From: Saccharothrix syringae
Lineage (GTDB): Bacteria > Actinomycetota > Actinomycetes > Mycobacteriales > Pseudonocardiaceae
Direction of reading: 5' to 3'
Assembly: GCF_009498035.1 (NCBI RefSeq)
Contig: NZ_CP034550.1
Location: 372,001-436,000, forward strand
DNA: 64,000 nucleotides
The notes under the pieces were generated by a model. It made no database searches. It worked only from the letters and a program-made list of their open reading frames with translations, and had not been told where the DNA came from. Of this stretch, positions 17,762 through 26,268 are shown piece by piece (the first letter of the stretch is position 1; each line of letters starts with the position of its first letter). Made by a program: the position numbers and the translations under genes.

Positions 17762-19015
17762 ATGCGACGTACCACCCTCGTGACCGCAGTGGCGGCAGCA
17801 AGCGCCCTCGTCCTCACCGCGTGCGGCGGTGGTGGCGGATCGGACGCCGGGGACTCCGGCGAGGTCACCTTCTGGGACACCAGCGGGCCGAACGAGAGCC
17901 CGGTGTTCAGCAGGCTCGCGCAGGACTGCGCCACCAAGGGCGGCTACAAGGTCAAGACCGAGACGGTCGCCTTCGACCAGGCCCTCAACAACTACCGGAC
18001 CGCCGCCCAGGGCGGGCAGGGCCCCGACGTGTTCCGCGCCGAGGTCGCCTGGGTCCCGCAGCTGGCCAAGCTGGGCTACGTCGTCGACCTGACCGGCACG
18101 GAGCTGGCCAACGACACCGCCGACTTCCTGGAGACCCCGCTGGGCTCCACCAAGTTCGAGGGCAAGACCTACGGCGTGCCCCAGGTCACCGACTCGCTGG
18201 CGCTGTTCTACAACAAGAAGCTGCTGGCCGACGCGGGCGTCGAGCCGCCGAAGACCTGGGACGAGGTCAAGGCCGTCGCGGCCAAGCTGGGCGGCGAGAA
18301 GACCATCTTCATCAACAACGACGCGTACTACGCGCTGCCGTTCATCTACGGCGCGGGCGGCGACCTGGTCGACGCCGACGCGAAGAAGATCGTGGTCAAC
18401 TCCCCCGAGAACGTCGAGGCGCTGGAGACCGCCAAGGGCCTGCTGGACGCCAAGGCCGCGACCACCGCGCTCGACCCGGCCAACTCCTACAACAACATGC
18501 AGGCCGCGTTCACCTCCGGCGAGGTCGCCATGGTGGTCAACGGCCCGTGGTCGGTCGCCGACTACCTCAAGGGCACCGCGTTCACCGACGCCGCGAACCT
18601 CGGCATCGCGCCCGTCCCCGGCACCACCGCCGGCGAGGGCACCGCGCCGGTCGGCGGCCACGACTACGTCATCCGCCAGGGCACCAAGGCCAAGGACTCC
18701 GCGGTCAAGCTCATCGCCTGCCTGAGCAGCGTCGAGTCGCAGGTGACCGTGGCCAAGGAGCTGGGCCTGCTGCCCACCCGCAAGTCGGCCTACGACAACG
18801 CCGACGTCAAGGCCAACGCGGTCGTGTCCGCGTTCGAGCCGGTGGTCGCCGCCGCGCACCCGCGCGCCTGGATCCCCGAGGGCGGCCAGCTGTTCGACCC
18901 GCTGAAGATCGCCTACGCCGACGTGCTCGCCGGCAAGAAGGACGCCAAGACGGCCCTGGACGAGGTCGCCAAGACCTACAAGGACACCGTCGTCCCGGAC
19001 TACACCGTCGGCTGA
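17762..19015 (+). CDS. malE: Maltose/maltodextrin-type solute-binding lipoprotein
   Basis: Family 1 extracellular sugar-binding protein, 417 aa. The signal peptide ends in the lipobox LTAC (Cys at residue 21) followed by a Gly-rich spacer, so it is anchored on the outer face of the membrane. VTFWDTSGPNESPVF, the YGVPQVTDSLALFYNKKLL block and the PKTWDEVKA segment agree with actinomycete MalE proteins; cyclodextrin or another oligosaccharide remains possible. GGAGGG lies 12 bases before the ATG. Two permeases follow after an intercistronic hairpin. The ATPase is supplied separately by the MsiK-like protein at 21.5 kb. Control by the divergent LacI regulator is inferred from the two operators. 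Confidence 0.88.
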   Translation: MRRTTLVTAVAAASALVLTACGGGGGSDAGDSGEVTFWDTSGPNESPVFSRLAQDCATKGGYKVKTETVAFDQALNNYRTAAQGGQGPDVFRAEVAWVPQLAKLGYVVDLTGTELANDTADFLETPLGSTKFEGKTYGVPQVTDSLALFYNKKLLADAGVEPPKTWDEVKAVAAKLGGEKTIFINNDAYYALPFIYGAGGDLVDADAKKIVVNSPENVEALETAKGLLDAKAATTALDPANSYNNMQAAFTSGEVAMVVNGPWSVADYLKGTAFTDAANLGIAPVPGTTAGEGTAPVGGHDYVIRQGTKAKDSAVKLIACLSSVESQVTVAKELGLLPTRKSAYDNADVKANAVVSAFEPVVAAAHPRAWIPEGGQLFDPLKIAYADVLAGKKDAKTALDEVAKTYKDTVVPDYTVG

Positions 19016-19025
19016 CACGCCGCGT

Positions 19026-19052
19026 GAGGGCTTCCCCGCCGGGGGAGCCCTC
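19026..19052 (+). terminator. Intercistronic hairpin after malE
   Basis: Twelve-bp stem (GAGGGCTTCCCC with GGGGGAGCCCTC, one G-U pair) and a 3-base loop, starting 11 bases after the malE stop. No T-run follows, and malF continues on the same strand, so it more likely stabilises the malE part of the transcript and lowers read-through than ends it fully. Confidence 0.6.
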
Positions 19053-19076
19053 ACCGGCATGCGAAGGGAGACTTCG

Positions 19077-19994
19077 GTGCGCAGGTTCCTGGACCGGCAC
19101 TGGTACGCGTACGCGATGGTGCTGCCGGTCGTGGTGGTCATCGCGGTGCTGGTGCTGTTCCCGCTCGCCCAGGGCGTGTTCTTCACCTTCACCAACATCA
19201 ACGAGGGCAACATCGCCAACCCGGTCCTGGACCGCCCGGCGACCTACGTCTCCGTTGGCCTGGACAACTACCTGAACATCCTGTCCGGCGACGCCAGCTA
19301 CGGCGCCTTCTGGGGCACGCTGGTCCGCACGCTGATCTGGACGTTCGGCTGCGTGTTCTTCCACTACACCATCGGCCTGGGCCTGGCGCTGCTGCTCAAC
19401 CGGCAGGTGCGCGGCCGGGCGGTGTACCGGGTGCTGCTGATCCTGCCGTGGGCGGTGCCCGCGTTCATCAGCGCGTTCGCGTGGAAGTACATGTTCAACG
19501 CGCAGTACGGGATCATCAACCAGGCCCTGCGCGCCGTCGGCCTGCCCGACCCGGTGTGGCTCGGCCAGTCCGACTGGGCGCTGGTCGCGGTCATGATCGT
19601 CAACATCTGGCTCGGCGTGCCGTTCATGATGGTGGCGCTGCTGGGCGGCCTCCAGTCCATCCCCGGCGACCTCTACGAGGCGGCCGAGGTGGACGGCGCC
19701 ACGCCGTGGCAGCGGTTCCGGCACGTGACGCTGCCCGGCCTGCAGTCGGTGTCGAGCACCGTGGTGCTGCTGGGCATCATCTGGACGTTCAACATGTTCG
19801 CGATCATCTACCTGATCACCGGGCCGAACCCGAACACGCGGATCCTGGTGACCTACGCGTTCGAGCGGTTCTTCTCCGGCGCGTCCCGCGACTTCGCGGT
19901 GGCGTCCACCTACGGCGTGCTGATCCTGTCCGTGCTGCTCGTGTTCGCGGGCGTGTACCGGCGCGCGCTGCGCAAGCAAGGCGAGGTGTGGTGA
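19077..19994 (+). CDS. malF: Sugar ABC permease (MalF-type)
   Basis: Integral-membrane subunit of the oligosaccharide importer, ~305 aa, with six hydrophobic segments. The EAA loop that contacts the ATPase reads EAAEVDGATPWQRFRHVTLPGL. GTG 19077 was preferred because GGGAG lies 6 bases before it; an in-frame ATG at 19059 has no ribosome site. The stop overlaps the start of the second permease by one base. It is shorter than E. coli MalF, as is normal in Gram-positive bacteria. Confidence 0.9.
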   Translation: MRRFLDRHWYAYAMVLPVVVVIAVLVLFPLAQGVFFTFTNINEGNIANPVLDRPATYVSVGLDNYLNILSGDASYGAFWGTLVRTLIWTFGCVFFHYTIGLGLALLLNRQVRGRAVYRVLLILPWAVPAFISAFAWKYMFNAQYGIINQALRAVGLPDPVWLGQSDWALVAVMIVNIWLGVPFMMVALLGGLQSIPGDLYEAAEVDGATPWQRFRHVTLPGLQSVSSTVVLLGIIWTFNMFAIIYLITGPNPNTRILVTYAFERFFSGASRDFAVASTYGVLILSVLLVFAGVYRRALRKQGEVW

Positions 19995-20887
19995 TGTCGG
20001 TCGAGGCGGCTTCCTTCAAGGCGGTCCAGCCGACCCGGGCGCTCAAGCGCTCGGAGCGGTCCCGGCTCGCCAGCTTCGGGCTGCACGCGGCGCTGGTGAC
20101 GGCGTCGCTGATCGCGGTGTTCCCGGTGTTCTGGGTGCTGGTGACCTCGTTCAAGCCGGACGCGCGGGCCGTGGAGACCACGCCGAAGCTGGTCAACGAG
20201 TCCAGCCTGGACAACTACACCCGCATCCTGTCCGGGGAGAAGGGCGACTTCCTGGCCTGGTTCGGCAACTCCGTGGTGATCGCGCTGCTGACCACGGTGC
20301 TGTCGGTGTTCCTGTCGGCCACCACCGGCTACGCGGCCTCGCGGTTCCGGTTCCCGGGCAAGCGGTCGCTGATGCTGTCGTTCCTGGTCGTGCAGATGTT
20401 CCCGTTCGCGGTGCTGATCGTGCCGCTCTACAACATCCTGCTCGCGCTGGGGCTCCAGGGCACCTCGTTCGGCCTGGTGCTGGTGTACTGCACCACCGCG
20501 GTGCCGTTCTGCACCTACATGCTCAAGGGCTACTTCGACACCATCCCCGGCGACATCGACGAGGCGGGCCGCGTGGACGGCCTGTCGCCGTTCGGCGTCT
20601 TCTGGCGGCTGGTGCTGCCGCTGGCCCGGCCGGGCCTGGCGGTGACCGCGTTCTACGCGTTCCTCACCGCCTGGGGCGAGGTGGCGTTCGCCTCGGCGTT
20701 CCTGTCCGCGGCCGACGAGTCGAAGACGCTGGCGGTCGGCCTCCAGGTGTTCGTGCAGCAGAACCGGACCGAGTGGGGCCACCTGGCGGCGGCGTCGATC
20801 CTGGTCGCCATCCCCGCGATCGTCGTGTTCTACCTGGTGCAGCGGTTCCTGGTGACCGGCCTGTCCTCGGGCGCGGTCAAGGGGTGA
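19994..20887 (+). CDS. malG: Sugar ABC permease (MalG-type)
   Basis: Partner permease, 297 aa, with six membrane segments and the EAA loop DEAGRVDGLSPFGVFWRLVLPLARPG. The N-terminus is a ~30-residue basic cytoplasmic tail, and the protein ends SSGAVKG, like MalG proteins. Start ATG overlaps the malF stop by one base, so the two are produced together. The last 11 bp overlap the convergent histidine phosphatase gene. No alpha-glucosidase gene follows, unlike many actinomycete mal clusters. Confidence 0.9.
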   Translation: MSVEAASFKAVQPTRALKRSERSRLASFGLHAALVTASLIAVFPVFWVLVTSFKPDARAVETTPKLVNESSLDNYTRILSGEKGDFLAWFGNSVVIALLTTVLSVFLSATTGYAASRFRFPGKRSLMLSFLVVQMFPFAVLIVPLYNILLALGLQGTSFGLVLVYCTTAVPFCTYMLKGYFDTIPGDIDEAGRVDGLSPFGVFWRLVLPLARPGLAVTAFYAFLTAWGEVAFASAFLSAADESKTLAVGLQVFVQQNRTEWGHLAAASILVAIPAIVVFYLVQRFLVTGLSSGAVKG

Positions 20888-21430
20888 CCGCGGTGGGGCC
20901 GCCGTCCCACCGCACCCGGTGGACCGCCGGCATGGGCATGTCCCGCACGACGGACCAGTCCACGCGGCGGCCGGCGGCGAGCAGCACGCGCGCGGCGAAC
21001 GTGCCGTGCGTGCCGACCAGGACCACCCCGCCGGGGTGCTCGGCGGCGACCTCGCCGAGTGCCGCGAGGGCGCGCGCGGTGAGCGCTTCGAGGCCCTCGC
21101 CGCCGGGCCGCGCCTCGGCGGGGTGGTCCCAGCTGTACCGGTGGTGGCGGGCGTGGTCGGGGGTGGGTTCGAGGCCCGAGTCCCACTCCCGCAGCCCCAC
21201 CGGGCGTCCACCACGAGCCCGGCGGCCTCGGCGGTCGGCGCGACCGTCCGCACCGCCCGCGGGTACGGGCTGGACACCACGGCGGTCGGTTCGAGGGGCA
21301 GCAGGGTGCCGACGAGGGCGCGGGCCTGTGCCATTCCGCGCTCCTGGAGCGGTCGGTGCAGCTCGTCCGGGCCGCCGGGCGTGGGGATGACGGAGCGCGC
21401 GTGACGGACGAGCACCAGGTCGGTGGGCAT
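20877..21430 (-). pseudogene. Histidine phosphatase family protein with a frameshift
   Basis: Two reading frames together make one phosphoglycerate-mutase-like phosphatase of ~184 aa. The first frame (from ATG 21430) carries the phosphohistidine motif LVLVRHARSV and continues through SPYPRAVRTVAPTAEAAGLVVDAR. The second frame carries LREWDSGLEPTPDHARHHRYSW and the second catalytic histidine GTHGTF, to the stop at 20877. The break lies near 21195-21202 (CGGTGGGG on the minus strand); one extra base there would restore one frame. Both halves keep strong family conservation, so this is either a very recent inactivation or a sequencing indel in a G-run. If intact it would be a small cytoplasmic phosphatase. 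Confidence 0.8.
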
Positions 21431-21470
21431 GTCCCCAGCAGTACCAGACCCGGCGCGGCCCCGGTCGGAA

Positions 21471-21506
21471 TTAGACCAATCCACCCGTTCCCGTAAGCGC
21501 TTGCAA
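21471..21506 (+). promoter_or_regulatory. Operator region upstream of the MsiK-like gene
   Basis: Two signals lie together. TTAGACCAAT at 21471-21480 repeats one arm of the dre-like site at 16.5 kb. GTAAGCGCTTGCAA at 21493-21506 fits the general LacI/CcpA-type operator pattern with a central AAGCGCTT palindrome. Both lie 45-80 bp before the ATPase start and suggest sugar-dependent control. Confidence 0.45.
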
Positions 21507-21549
21507 TGCCTAACGTTGCGACAAAGCTTGGTAGTGAAAGGTGCGTCAC

Positions 21550-22650
21550 ATGGCTGAGGTCGCCTACGTCAAGGCGTCGCGGGTCTTCTCCGGCAACCCG
21601 CCGGTCCGCGCGGTCGACGAGTTGTCCCTGGATGTCGCCGACGGCGAGTTCCTCGTCCTGGTCGGTCCGTCCGGCTCGGGCAAGTCCACCGCGCTGCGCA
21701 TGCTCGCGGGCCTGGAGGACGTCGACGAGGGCGCGATCCACATCGGCGGCAAGGACGTGACCAACGTCCCGCCGAAGGGCCGCGACATCGCCATGGTGTT
21801 CCAGTCCTACGCGCTCTACCCGCACATGACCGTCGCCGAGAACATGGGCTTCGCGCTCAAGCTCCGCGGCGTGAACAAGGCGGAGATCAGGGAGAAGGTC
21901 GCCGAGGCGGCCAAGATGCTCGACCTGACCAAGTACCTGGACCGCAAGCCGAAGGCCCTGTCCGGTGGTCAGCGCCAGCGCGTCGCGATGGGCCGCGCGA
22001 TCGTGCGCGAGCCCTCCGTGTTCCTCATGGACGAGCCGCTGTCCAACCTGGACGCGAAGCTGCGCGTGGAGACCCGCGCGAACATCGCCGCCCTCCAGGC
22101 CCGGCTCGGCACCACCACCATCTACGTGACGCACGACCAGGTCGAGGCCATGACCATGGGCCACCGCGTCGCGGTGCTCAAGGACGGCCTGCTCCAGCAG
22201 TGCGACACCCCGCGCGCGCTGTACGACAAGCCGGCCAACGCGTTCGTCGCCGGGTTCATGGGCTCGCCCGCGATGAACCTCAAGACCGTGCCGCTGACCT
22301 CCGAGGGCGCCAAGCTCGACGGCGTCGTGGTGCCGCTGGAGCGCCGCGCGCTGGACCGGGCCGCGGCCGAGGGCCTGTCCGAGGTGACCTTCGGCGTCCG
22401 GCCCGAGTCGCTGGGCCTGGTCAGCTCGTCCGAGCAGGGCGTGGAGCTGGTCGTCGAGCTGGTCGAGGAGCTGGGCGCGGACGCCCTGCTGCACGGCTCG
22501 GTGCGCATCAACGGCACCCCGGAGCGGTTCGTGGTCCGCGTGGACGGCCGCACGCCGCCGACCCTGGGCCAGACGGTGAAGATCGCCGTGCGCGACGCCG
22601 GCGAGGTCCACCTGTTCCACCCGGAGACCGGGCTGCGCCTGACCGACTGA
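21550..22650 (+). CDS. msiK: MsiK/UgpC-type multi-sugar ABC transporter ATPase
   Basis: CUT1-family ATPase of ~366 aa with Walker A GPSGSGKST, signature LSGGQRQRVAMGRA, Walker B VFLMDEPLSNLD, switch THDQVEAMTMGHR and a C-terminal regulatory OB-like domain (~residues 240-366). ATG 21550 was chosen (AAAGG 8 bases upstream); GTG 21541 is in frame. In streptomycetes MsiK energises several sugar importers that lack their own ATPase, and the malEFG operon just upstream lacks one, so the two probably work together. A strong terminator follows. Operator-like sequences upstream suggest carbon control. Confidence 0.9.
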   Translation: MAEVAYVKASRVFSGNPPVRAVDELSLDVADGEFLVLVGPSGSGKSTALRMLAGLEDVDEGAIHIGGKDVTNVPPKGRDIAMVFQSYALYPHMTVAENMGFALKLRGVNKAEIREKVAEAAKMLDLTKYLDRKPKALSGGQRQRVAMGRAIVREPSVFLMDEPLSNLDAKLRVETRANIAALQARLGTTTIYVTHDQVEAMTMGHRVAVLKDGLLQQCDTPRALYDKPANAFVAGFMGSPAMNLKTVPLTSEGAKLDGVVVPLERRALDRAAAEGLSEVTFGVRPESLGLVSSSEQGVELVVELVEELGADALLHGSVRINGTPERFVVRVDGRTPPTLGQTVKIAVRDAGEVHLFHPETGLRLTD

Positions 22651-22663
22651 CGTCGGACCCGGA

Positions 22664-22691
22664 GGGGCCGTCCCGCGCGCGGGACGGCCCC
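22664..22691. terminator. Terminator after the MsiK-like gene
   Basis: A perfect 28-base palindrome (14-bp arms, GGGGCCGTCCCGCG and its complement, folding with a tight CGCG turn) 13 bp after the stop codon, followed by TT. Confidence 0.85.
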
Positions 22692-22755
22692 TTCCGCGTG
22701 CGGGAACCACCCGGTCGGTGGAGGGACCGGTCGCGGAGCGTTCTAAACTGAACTC

Positions 22756-22772
22756 GACAACGGTTTCCATTG
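22756..22772. promoter_or_regulatory. Candidate Zur operator of znuACB
   Basis: GACAACGGTTTCCATTG resembles the actinobacterial Zur box, whose core is an inverted TGAAAA..TTTTCA. On the minus strand it reads CAATGGAAACCGTTGTC. It sits 32 bp before the zinc-binding protein start, so repression when zinc is plentiful is likely. Confidence 0.5.
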
Positions 22773-22803
22773 CCTGTAGGTCCACCTGTCGAGGAGTGCG
22801 CTC

Positions 22804-23748
22804 ATGACCGTCCGCAACGCGATGCTCGGGGCGGTGGCCGCCATGACCGCCGTCGCCCTCACGGCCTGTGGTGACCGGGGCGCCCCCGCCGCCGACGACG
22901 GCCGGATCAAGGTGGTGGCGTCCACGAACGTGTGGGGCAGCGTGGTCCAGGCCGTCGGCGGCGACGCGGTCGAGGTCACCTCGATCATCGACGACCCGTC
23001 CGGCGACCCCCACTCCTACGAGAGCAGGCCCGCCGACGTGGCCGCGGTGCGCGACGCCGACCTGGTGGTCTTCAACGGCGGCGGCTACGACGACTTCTTC
23101 GCCACCCTGCTCGGCCCGGAGACCGAGGGCGCGAGGAAGATCGAGGCGTTCCCCCTCTCCGGCAAGGCGGCCGACCACGACCACGCCGAGGAGGAGCCCG
23201 CCGGGGAGGAGGGCCACGACCACGACCACGCCGTCAACGAGCACGTCTGGTACGACTTCGGGACCGTCCAGCGGGTCGCCGAGCAGGCCGCCGCCGACCT
23301 CGGCGCGATCGCGCCCGACAAGAAGGCGGCCTTCGAGGCCAACGCGAAGGACCTCGGCGCCGGGCTCGACGAGCTGACCGCCAGGATCGAGGGCAGGGGC
23401 GCGGGCCGGAAGGTCGTCCAGACCGAGCCGGTCGCCCACTACCTGCTCGACGCCGCGGGCGTGGAGGACGTCACCCCCGAGTCGTTCGCCGACGCCGTCG
23501 AGCAGGAGACCGACGTGCCCGCCGCCGCGCTGGCCGAGGTGCTGACCCTGGTCGAGCGGAAGCAGGTCGCCGCCCTGGTCAACAACGCCCAGACCGAGAA
23601 CGCCGCCACCGGTCAGGTGGTGGAGAAGGCCCGATCGGCCGGTCTTCCCGTCGTCGAGGTGACCGAGACGCTGCCCGAGGGGGCGACCGGCTACCTTGAC
23701 TGGATGACCAAGCAGGTGGACTCGCTGGCGGGGGCGCTGGGCGCATGA
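22804..23748 (+). CDS. znuA: Zinc ABC transporter solute-binding lipoprotein ZnuA
   Basis: Cluster A-I metal-binding protein, 314 aa. Lipobox LTAC with Cys22 anchors it to the membrane. Metal-ligand regions are His70 (GDPHSYES), the His in NEHVWYD, and a third His in EPVAHYLL. A His/Asp/Glu-rich loop at ~122-145 (DHDHAEEE.., GHDHDH) is the hallmark of zinc-binding rather than manganese-binding members. The stop overlaps the start of the ATPase gene (ATGA). A Zur-like box lies upstream. The gene order znuA-znuC-znuB is complete. Confidence 0.93.
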   Translation: MTVRNAMLGAVAAMTAVALTACGDRGAPAADDGRIKVVASTNVWGSVVQAVGGDAVEVTSIIDDPSGDPHSYESRPADVAAVRDADLVVFNGGGYDDFFATLLGPETEGARKIEAFPLSGKAADHDHAEEEPAGEEGHDHDHAVNEHVWYDFGTVQRVAEQAAADLGAIAPDKKAAFEANAKDLGAGLDELTARIEGRGAGRKVVQTEPVAHYLLDAAGVEDVTPESFADAVEQETDVPAAALAEVLTLVERKQVAALVNNAQTENAATGQVVEKARSAGLPVVEVTETLPEGATGYLDWMTKQVDSLAGALGA

Positions 23749-24557
23749 CGGCTCAACTCGCCGGCACGCGGGCGGCGGTGGCGCTGCGCGGCGCGCGGCT
23801 GGCCTACGGCGACCGCGTGCTGTGGGACGGCCTGGACCTCGACGTGGCGCCCGGCGAGTTCGTCGCCGTGCTCGGGCCCAACGGCTCGGGCAAGACCAGC
23901 CTGATCCGGGTGCTGCTCGGCCTCCAGCCGCTGTCCGCGGGCACGGTGCGGGTGGAGGGCGGCAACCGGTGCGTCGGCTACATCCCGCAGCAGCGCGCCG
24001 TCGACGCCACGCTCACCGTGCGCGCCCGCGACCTGGTCGGCTTCGGCCTGGACGGCCACGGCTGGGGCGTGGGCCTGCGCGGCAGGCGCGAGCGGCGGGA
24101 GAAGGTGGACGCGGCGCTGGCCGCGGTGGGCGCCACCAGGTACGCCGACGAGCCGATCGGCCTGCTCTCCGGCGGCGAGCAGCAGCGGCTGCGGGTGGCG
24201 CAGGCGCTGGTCGGCGACCCCGGCGTGCTGCTGTGCGACGAGCCGCTGCTCTCCCTCGACCTCGCCCACCAGCGCGTGGTCAGCGACCTGATCGACGCCC
24301 GCAGGCGTGCCGCGGGCACGGCCGTGCTGTTCGTCACCCACGAGATCAACCCGATCCTGCCGCTGGTCGACCGGGTGCTGTACCTGGTCGAGGGCCGGTT
24401 CCGGATCGGCCCGCCCGCCGAGGTGATGACCTCGCGGGTGCTCAGCGAGCTGTACCGCACGAACGTCGAGGTGGTCCGCGTGCGCGACCAGATCCACGTG
24501 GTCGGCGCGCAGCACGTGTGCGAGGAGGAGCCGCACCACGTGGCGGATGAGGGCTGA
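23745..24557 (+). CDS. znuC: Zinc ABC transporter ATPase ZnuC
   Basis: ATPase of 270 aa with Walker A GPNGSGKTS, a Q-loop at YIPQQRAVD, signature LLSGGEQQRLRVAQ, Walker B VLLCDEPLLSLD and switch FVTHEINPILPLV. It powers zinc uptake with the ZnuB permease that follows. The C-terminal stretch contains several His residues (IHVVGAQHV, EEEPHHV), which may sense or buffer metal. It overlaps znuA by 4 bp and znuB by 1 bp. Confidence 0.93.
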   Translation: MTAQLAGTRAAVALRGARLAYGDRVLWDGLDLDVAPGEFVAVLGPNGSGKTSLIRVLLGLQPLSAGTVRVEGGNRCVGYIPQQRAVDATLTVRARDLVGFGLDGHGWGVGLRGRRERREKVDAALAAVGATRYADEPIGLLSGGEQQRLRVAQALVGDPGVLLCDEPLLSLDLAHQRVVSDLIDARRRAAGTAVLFVTHEINPILPLVDRVLYLVEGRFRIGPPAEVMTSRVLSELYRTNVEVVRVRDQIHVVGAQHVCEEEPHHVADEG

Positions 24558-25393
24558 TGGAGAACTTCTTCGACTGGGGGCTGACCGCCGACCTGCTGGC
24601 GTACGGCTTCGTGCGCGACATGCTGCTGGCCGGCGCGGTGCTCGGCCTGGTGGCGGGCGTGCTCGGCCCGCTGGTGGTCAGCAGGCGGATGGCCTTCGCC
24701 GTGCACGGCACGAGCGAGCTGGCGTTCACCGGCGGCGCGGCGGCCCTGCTGCTCGGCGTCGGCGTCGGGTACGGCGCGCTGGCCGGGTCGGTGGTCGCCG
24801 CGCTGCTGCTGGGCCTGCTCAGCGGGCGCGAGTCCGACCGCGACTCGGTGATCGGCGCGGTCCTGGCGTTCGGGCTGGGGCTGGGCGTGCTGTTCCAGGC
24901 CCTCTACAGCGGCCGGGCGGCCAACAAGTTCGGCCTGCTGGTCGGCCAGGTGGTCAGCGTCGGCTCGACCGACCTGTGGCTGCTGGTCGGCTCGTCGGCG
25001 GCCGTGCTGGCGGTGCTCGCCCTCATCTACCGCCCGCTGCTGTTCGCCAGCGTCGACCCGGCGGTGGCGCTGGCGCGGGGCGTGCCGCTGCGCGCGCTGG
25101 CCGTGGTGTTCGCGGTGCTGGTCGGCGTGGCCACCGCCTTGAGCGTGCAGGTCGTGGGCGCGCTGCTGGTGCTGTCGCTGATGATCACGCCCGCGGCCGC
25201 GGCGAGCCGGGTCACCGCGAGCCCGCTGCGGGCCACCGTGCTGGCCGTGGTGTTCGCCGAGGTGTCGGTGCTGGGCGGGATGCTGCTCTCGCTGGCGCCG
25301 GGCATGCCGGTGAGCGTGTTCGTGACCGCCGTGTCGTTCCTGATCTACCTCGTCTGCCGGTTCGCGAGCCGCAAGCGGGAGCGCGTCCACTAG
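24557..25393 (+). CDS. znuB: Zinc ABC transporter permease ZnuB
   Basis: ABC-3 family permease of 278 aa with about eight hydrophobic segments. Typical features are the N-terminal YGFVRDMLLAGAVLGLVAGVLGPLVVSRRMAFAVHG and the central SVQVVGALLVLSLMITPAAAA. The start codon shares its A with the znuC stop. It is the last gene of the operon; a hairpin follows at 25442. Confidence 0.92.
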   Translation: MENFFDWGLTADLLAYGFVRDMLLAGAVLGLVAGVLGPLVVSRRMAFAVHGTSELAFTGGAAALLLGVGVGYGALAGSVVAALLLGLLSGRESDRDSVIGAVLAFGLGLGVLFQALYSGRAANKFGLLVGQVVSVGSTDLWLLVGSSAAVLAVLALIYRPLLFASVDPAVALARGVPLRALAVVFAVLVGVATALSVQVVGALLVLSLMITPAAAASRVTASPLRATVLAVVFAEVSVLGGMLLSLAPGMPVSVFVTAVSFLIYLVCRFASRKRERVH

Positions 25394-25441
25394 GTGGGAC
25401 GGGGCCGGGGTGGCGCAGGCGCGCCCCCGGGCCCGCGCTTG

Positions 25442-25475
25442 CCCAGGTCAGCGGTCACGACCGGGCTGACCTGGG
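25442..25475. terminator. Hairpin after znuB
   Basis: CCCAGGTCAGC and GCTGACCTGGG form an 11-bp stem that can be extended inwards through GGTC/GACC with a small bulge. It lies 49 bp after the znuB stop and before the GntR gene promoter. Confidence 0.65.
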
Positions 25476-25530
25476 TGGCGTAACTTCCCCGTAACGAGCC
25501 GTTCCGCGTCGGTGACCCAGACTGTGGCGC

Positions 25531-26268
25531 ATGAGCAGCAGCGCACCGGACCGGCGCCTGCGCGCCGACCGGGCGCGGCAGGCGGCCGACGTGATCCGCC
25601 AGCAGGTTGTGCAGCGGGCGTACCCGGACGGCGTGCTGCCCGACGAGCGGTTCCTCGCCGCCGAGTTCTCCGCCTCCCGCAACACCATCCGCGAGGCGCT
25701 GGACCTGCTGCGCGAGGAGGGCCTGATCGAGCGCGTGCCCGGCGTCGGCACGGTCGTGGTCACCGAGAAGTACCCCCACGGCCTGGGCCGGCTCATGGGC
25801 CTGGCCGAGACGCTGCACGAGCACGGCGAGGTGACCAACGACGTGCGAGCGGCCGGGCCCATCAAGCCGCCGTCGTCGGTGGCGCGGCGCCTGGGGCTCG
25901 CAGACGGCGAGCCGGTCGTCTACGTCGAGCGGCTGCGCCGGCTGGGCGGCCTGCCGCTCTCGCTCGACCTGACCTACCTGCCGGTCGACGTCGGCACCCC
26001 GCTGCTGGGTGAGGACCTGCGCAACCGCGACATCTTCTCGCTGATCGAGCAGACCTCGGGCCGCCGCCTGGGCACCGCCGAGGTCGCCCTGGAAGCGGTC
26101 AACGCCGACCTGCACTCGGCCGCCGTGCTGGAGGTGCCGCGGGGCGCCGCGCTGCTGGTGGTCGAGCGGCTGAGCCGCTTCGCCGACGGCCGCCCGGTGG
26201 ACCTGGAGTTCATCCGCATGCGCGGCGACCGGCTGACCATGCGGGCCGAGTGCCGGAGGACGCCGTGA
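25531..26268 (+). CDS. GntR-family regulator (HutC/UTRA type)
   Basis: Regulator of 245 aa. The winged helix-turn-helix covers residues ~15-80 (RQAADVIRQQVVQRAYPDGVLPDERFLAAEFSASRNTIREAL), with SASRNTIREALDLLREEGLIERVPGVGTVV typical of GntR proteins. The UTRA ligand domain follows (PPSSVARRLGLADGEPVVYVERLR to the end). It heads an operon of a leader peptide, ferredoxin, transporter and flavoprotein, and its stop overlaps the leader peptide start, so it probably senses the transported substrate or a product and controls the operon. The ligand is unknown. Confidence 0.88.
   Translation: MSSSAPDRRLRADRARQAADVIRQQVVQRAYPDGVLPDERFLAAEFSASRNTIREALDLLREEGLIERVPGVGTVVVTEKYPHGLGRLMGLAETLHEHGEVTNDVRAAGPIKPPSSVARRLGLADGEPVVYVERLRRLGGLPLSLDLTYLPVDVGTPLLGEDLRNRDIFSLIEQTSGRRLGTAEVALEAVNADLHSAAVLEVPRGAALLVVERLSRFADGRPVDLEFIRMRGDRLTMRAECRRTP

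Noticed and set aside
17762..20887. Reading the importer as a chitobiose (DasABC) system because of the dre-like site
   Set aside because: The binding protein resembles MalE more closely (WDTSGPNESPVF, YGVPQVTDSLALFYNKKLL), and the local regulator is LacI-type with its own operators; the sugar is left open.
20877..21200. Separate small gene starting at GTG 21200 within the histidine phosphatase region
   Set aside because: It begins mid-domain and continues exactly the homology broken in the other frame, so it is the second half of a frameshifted gene.
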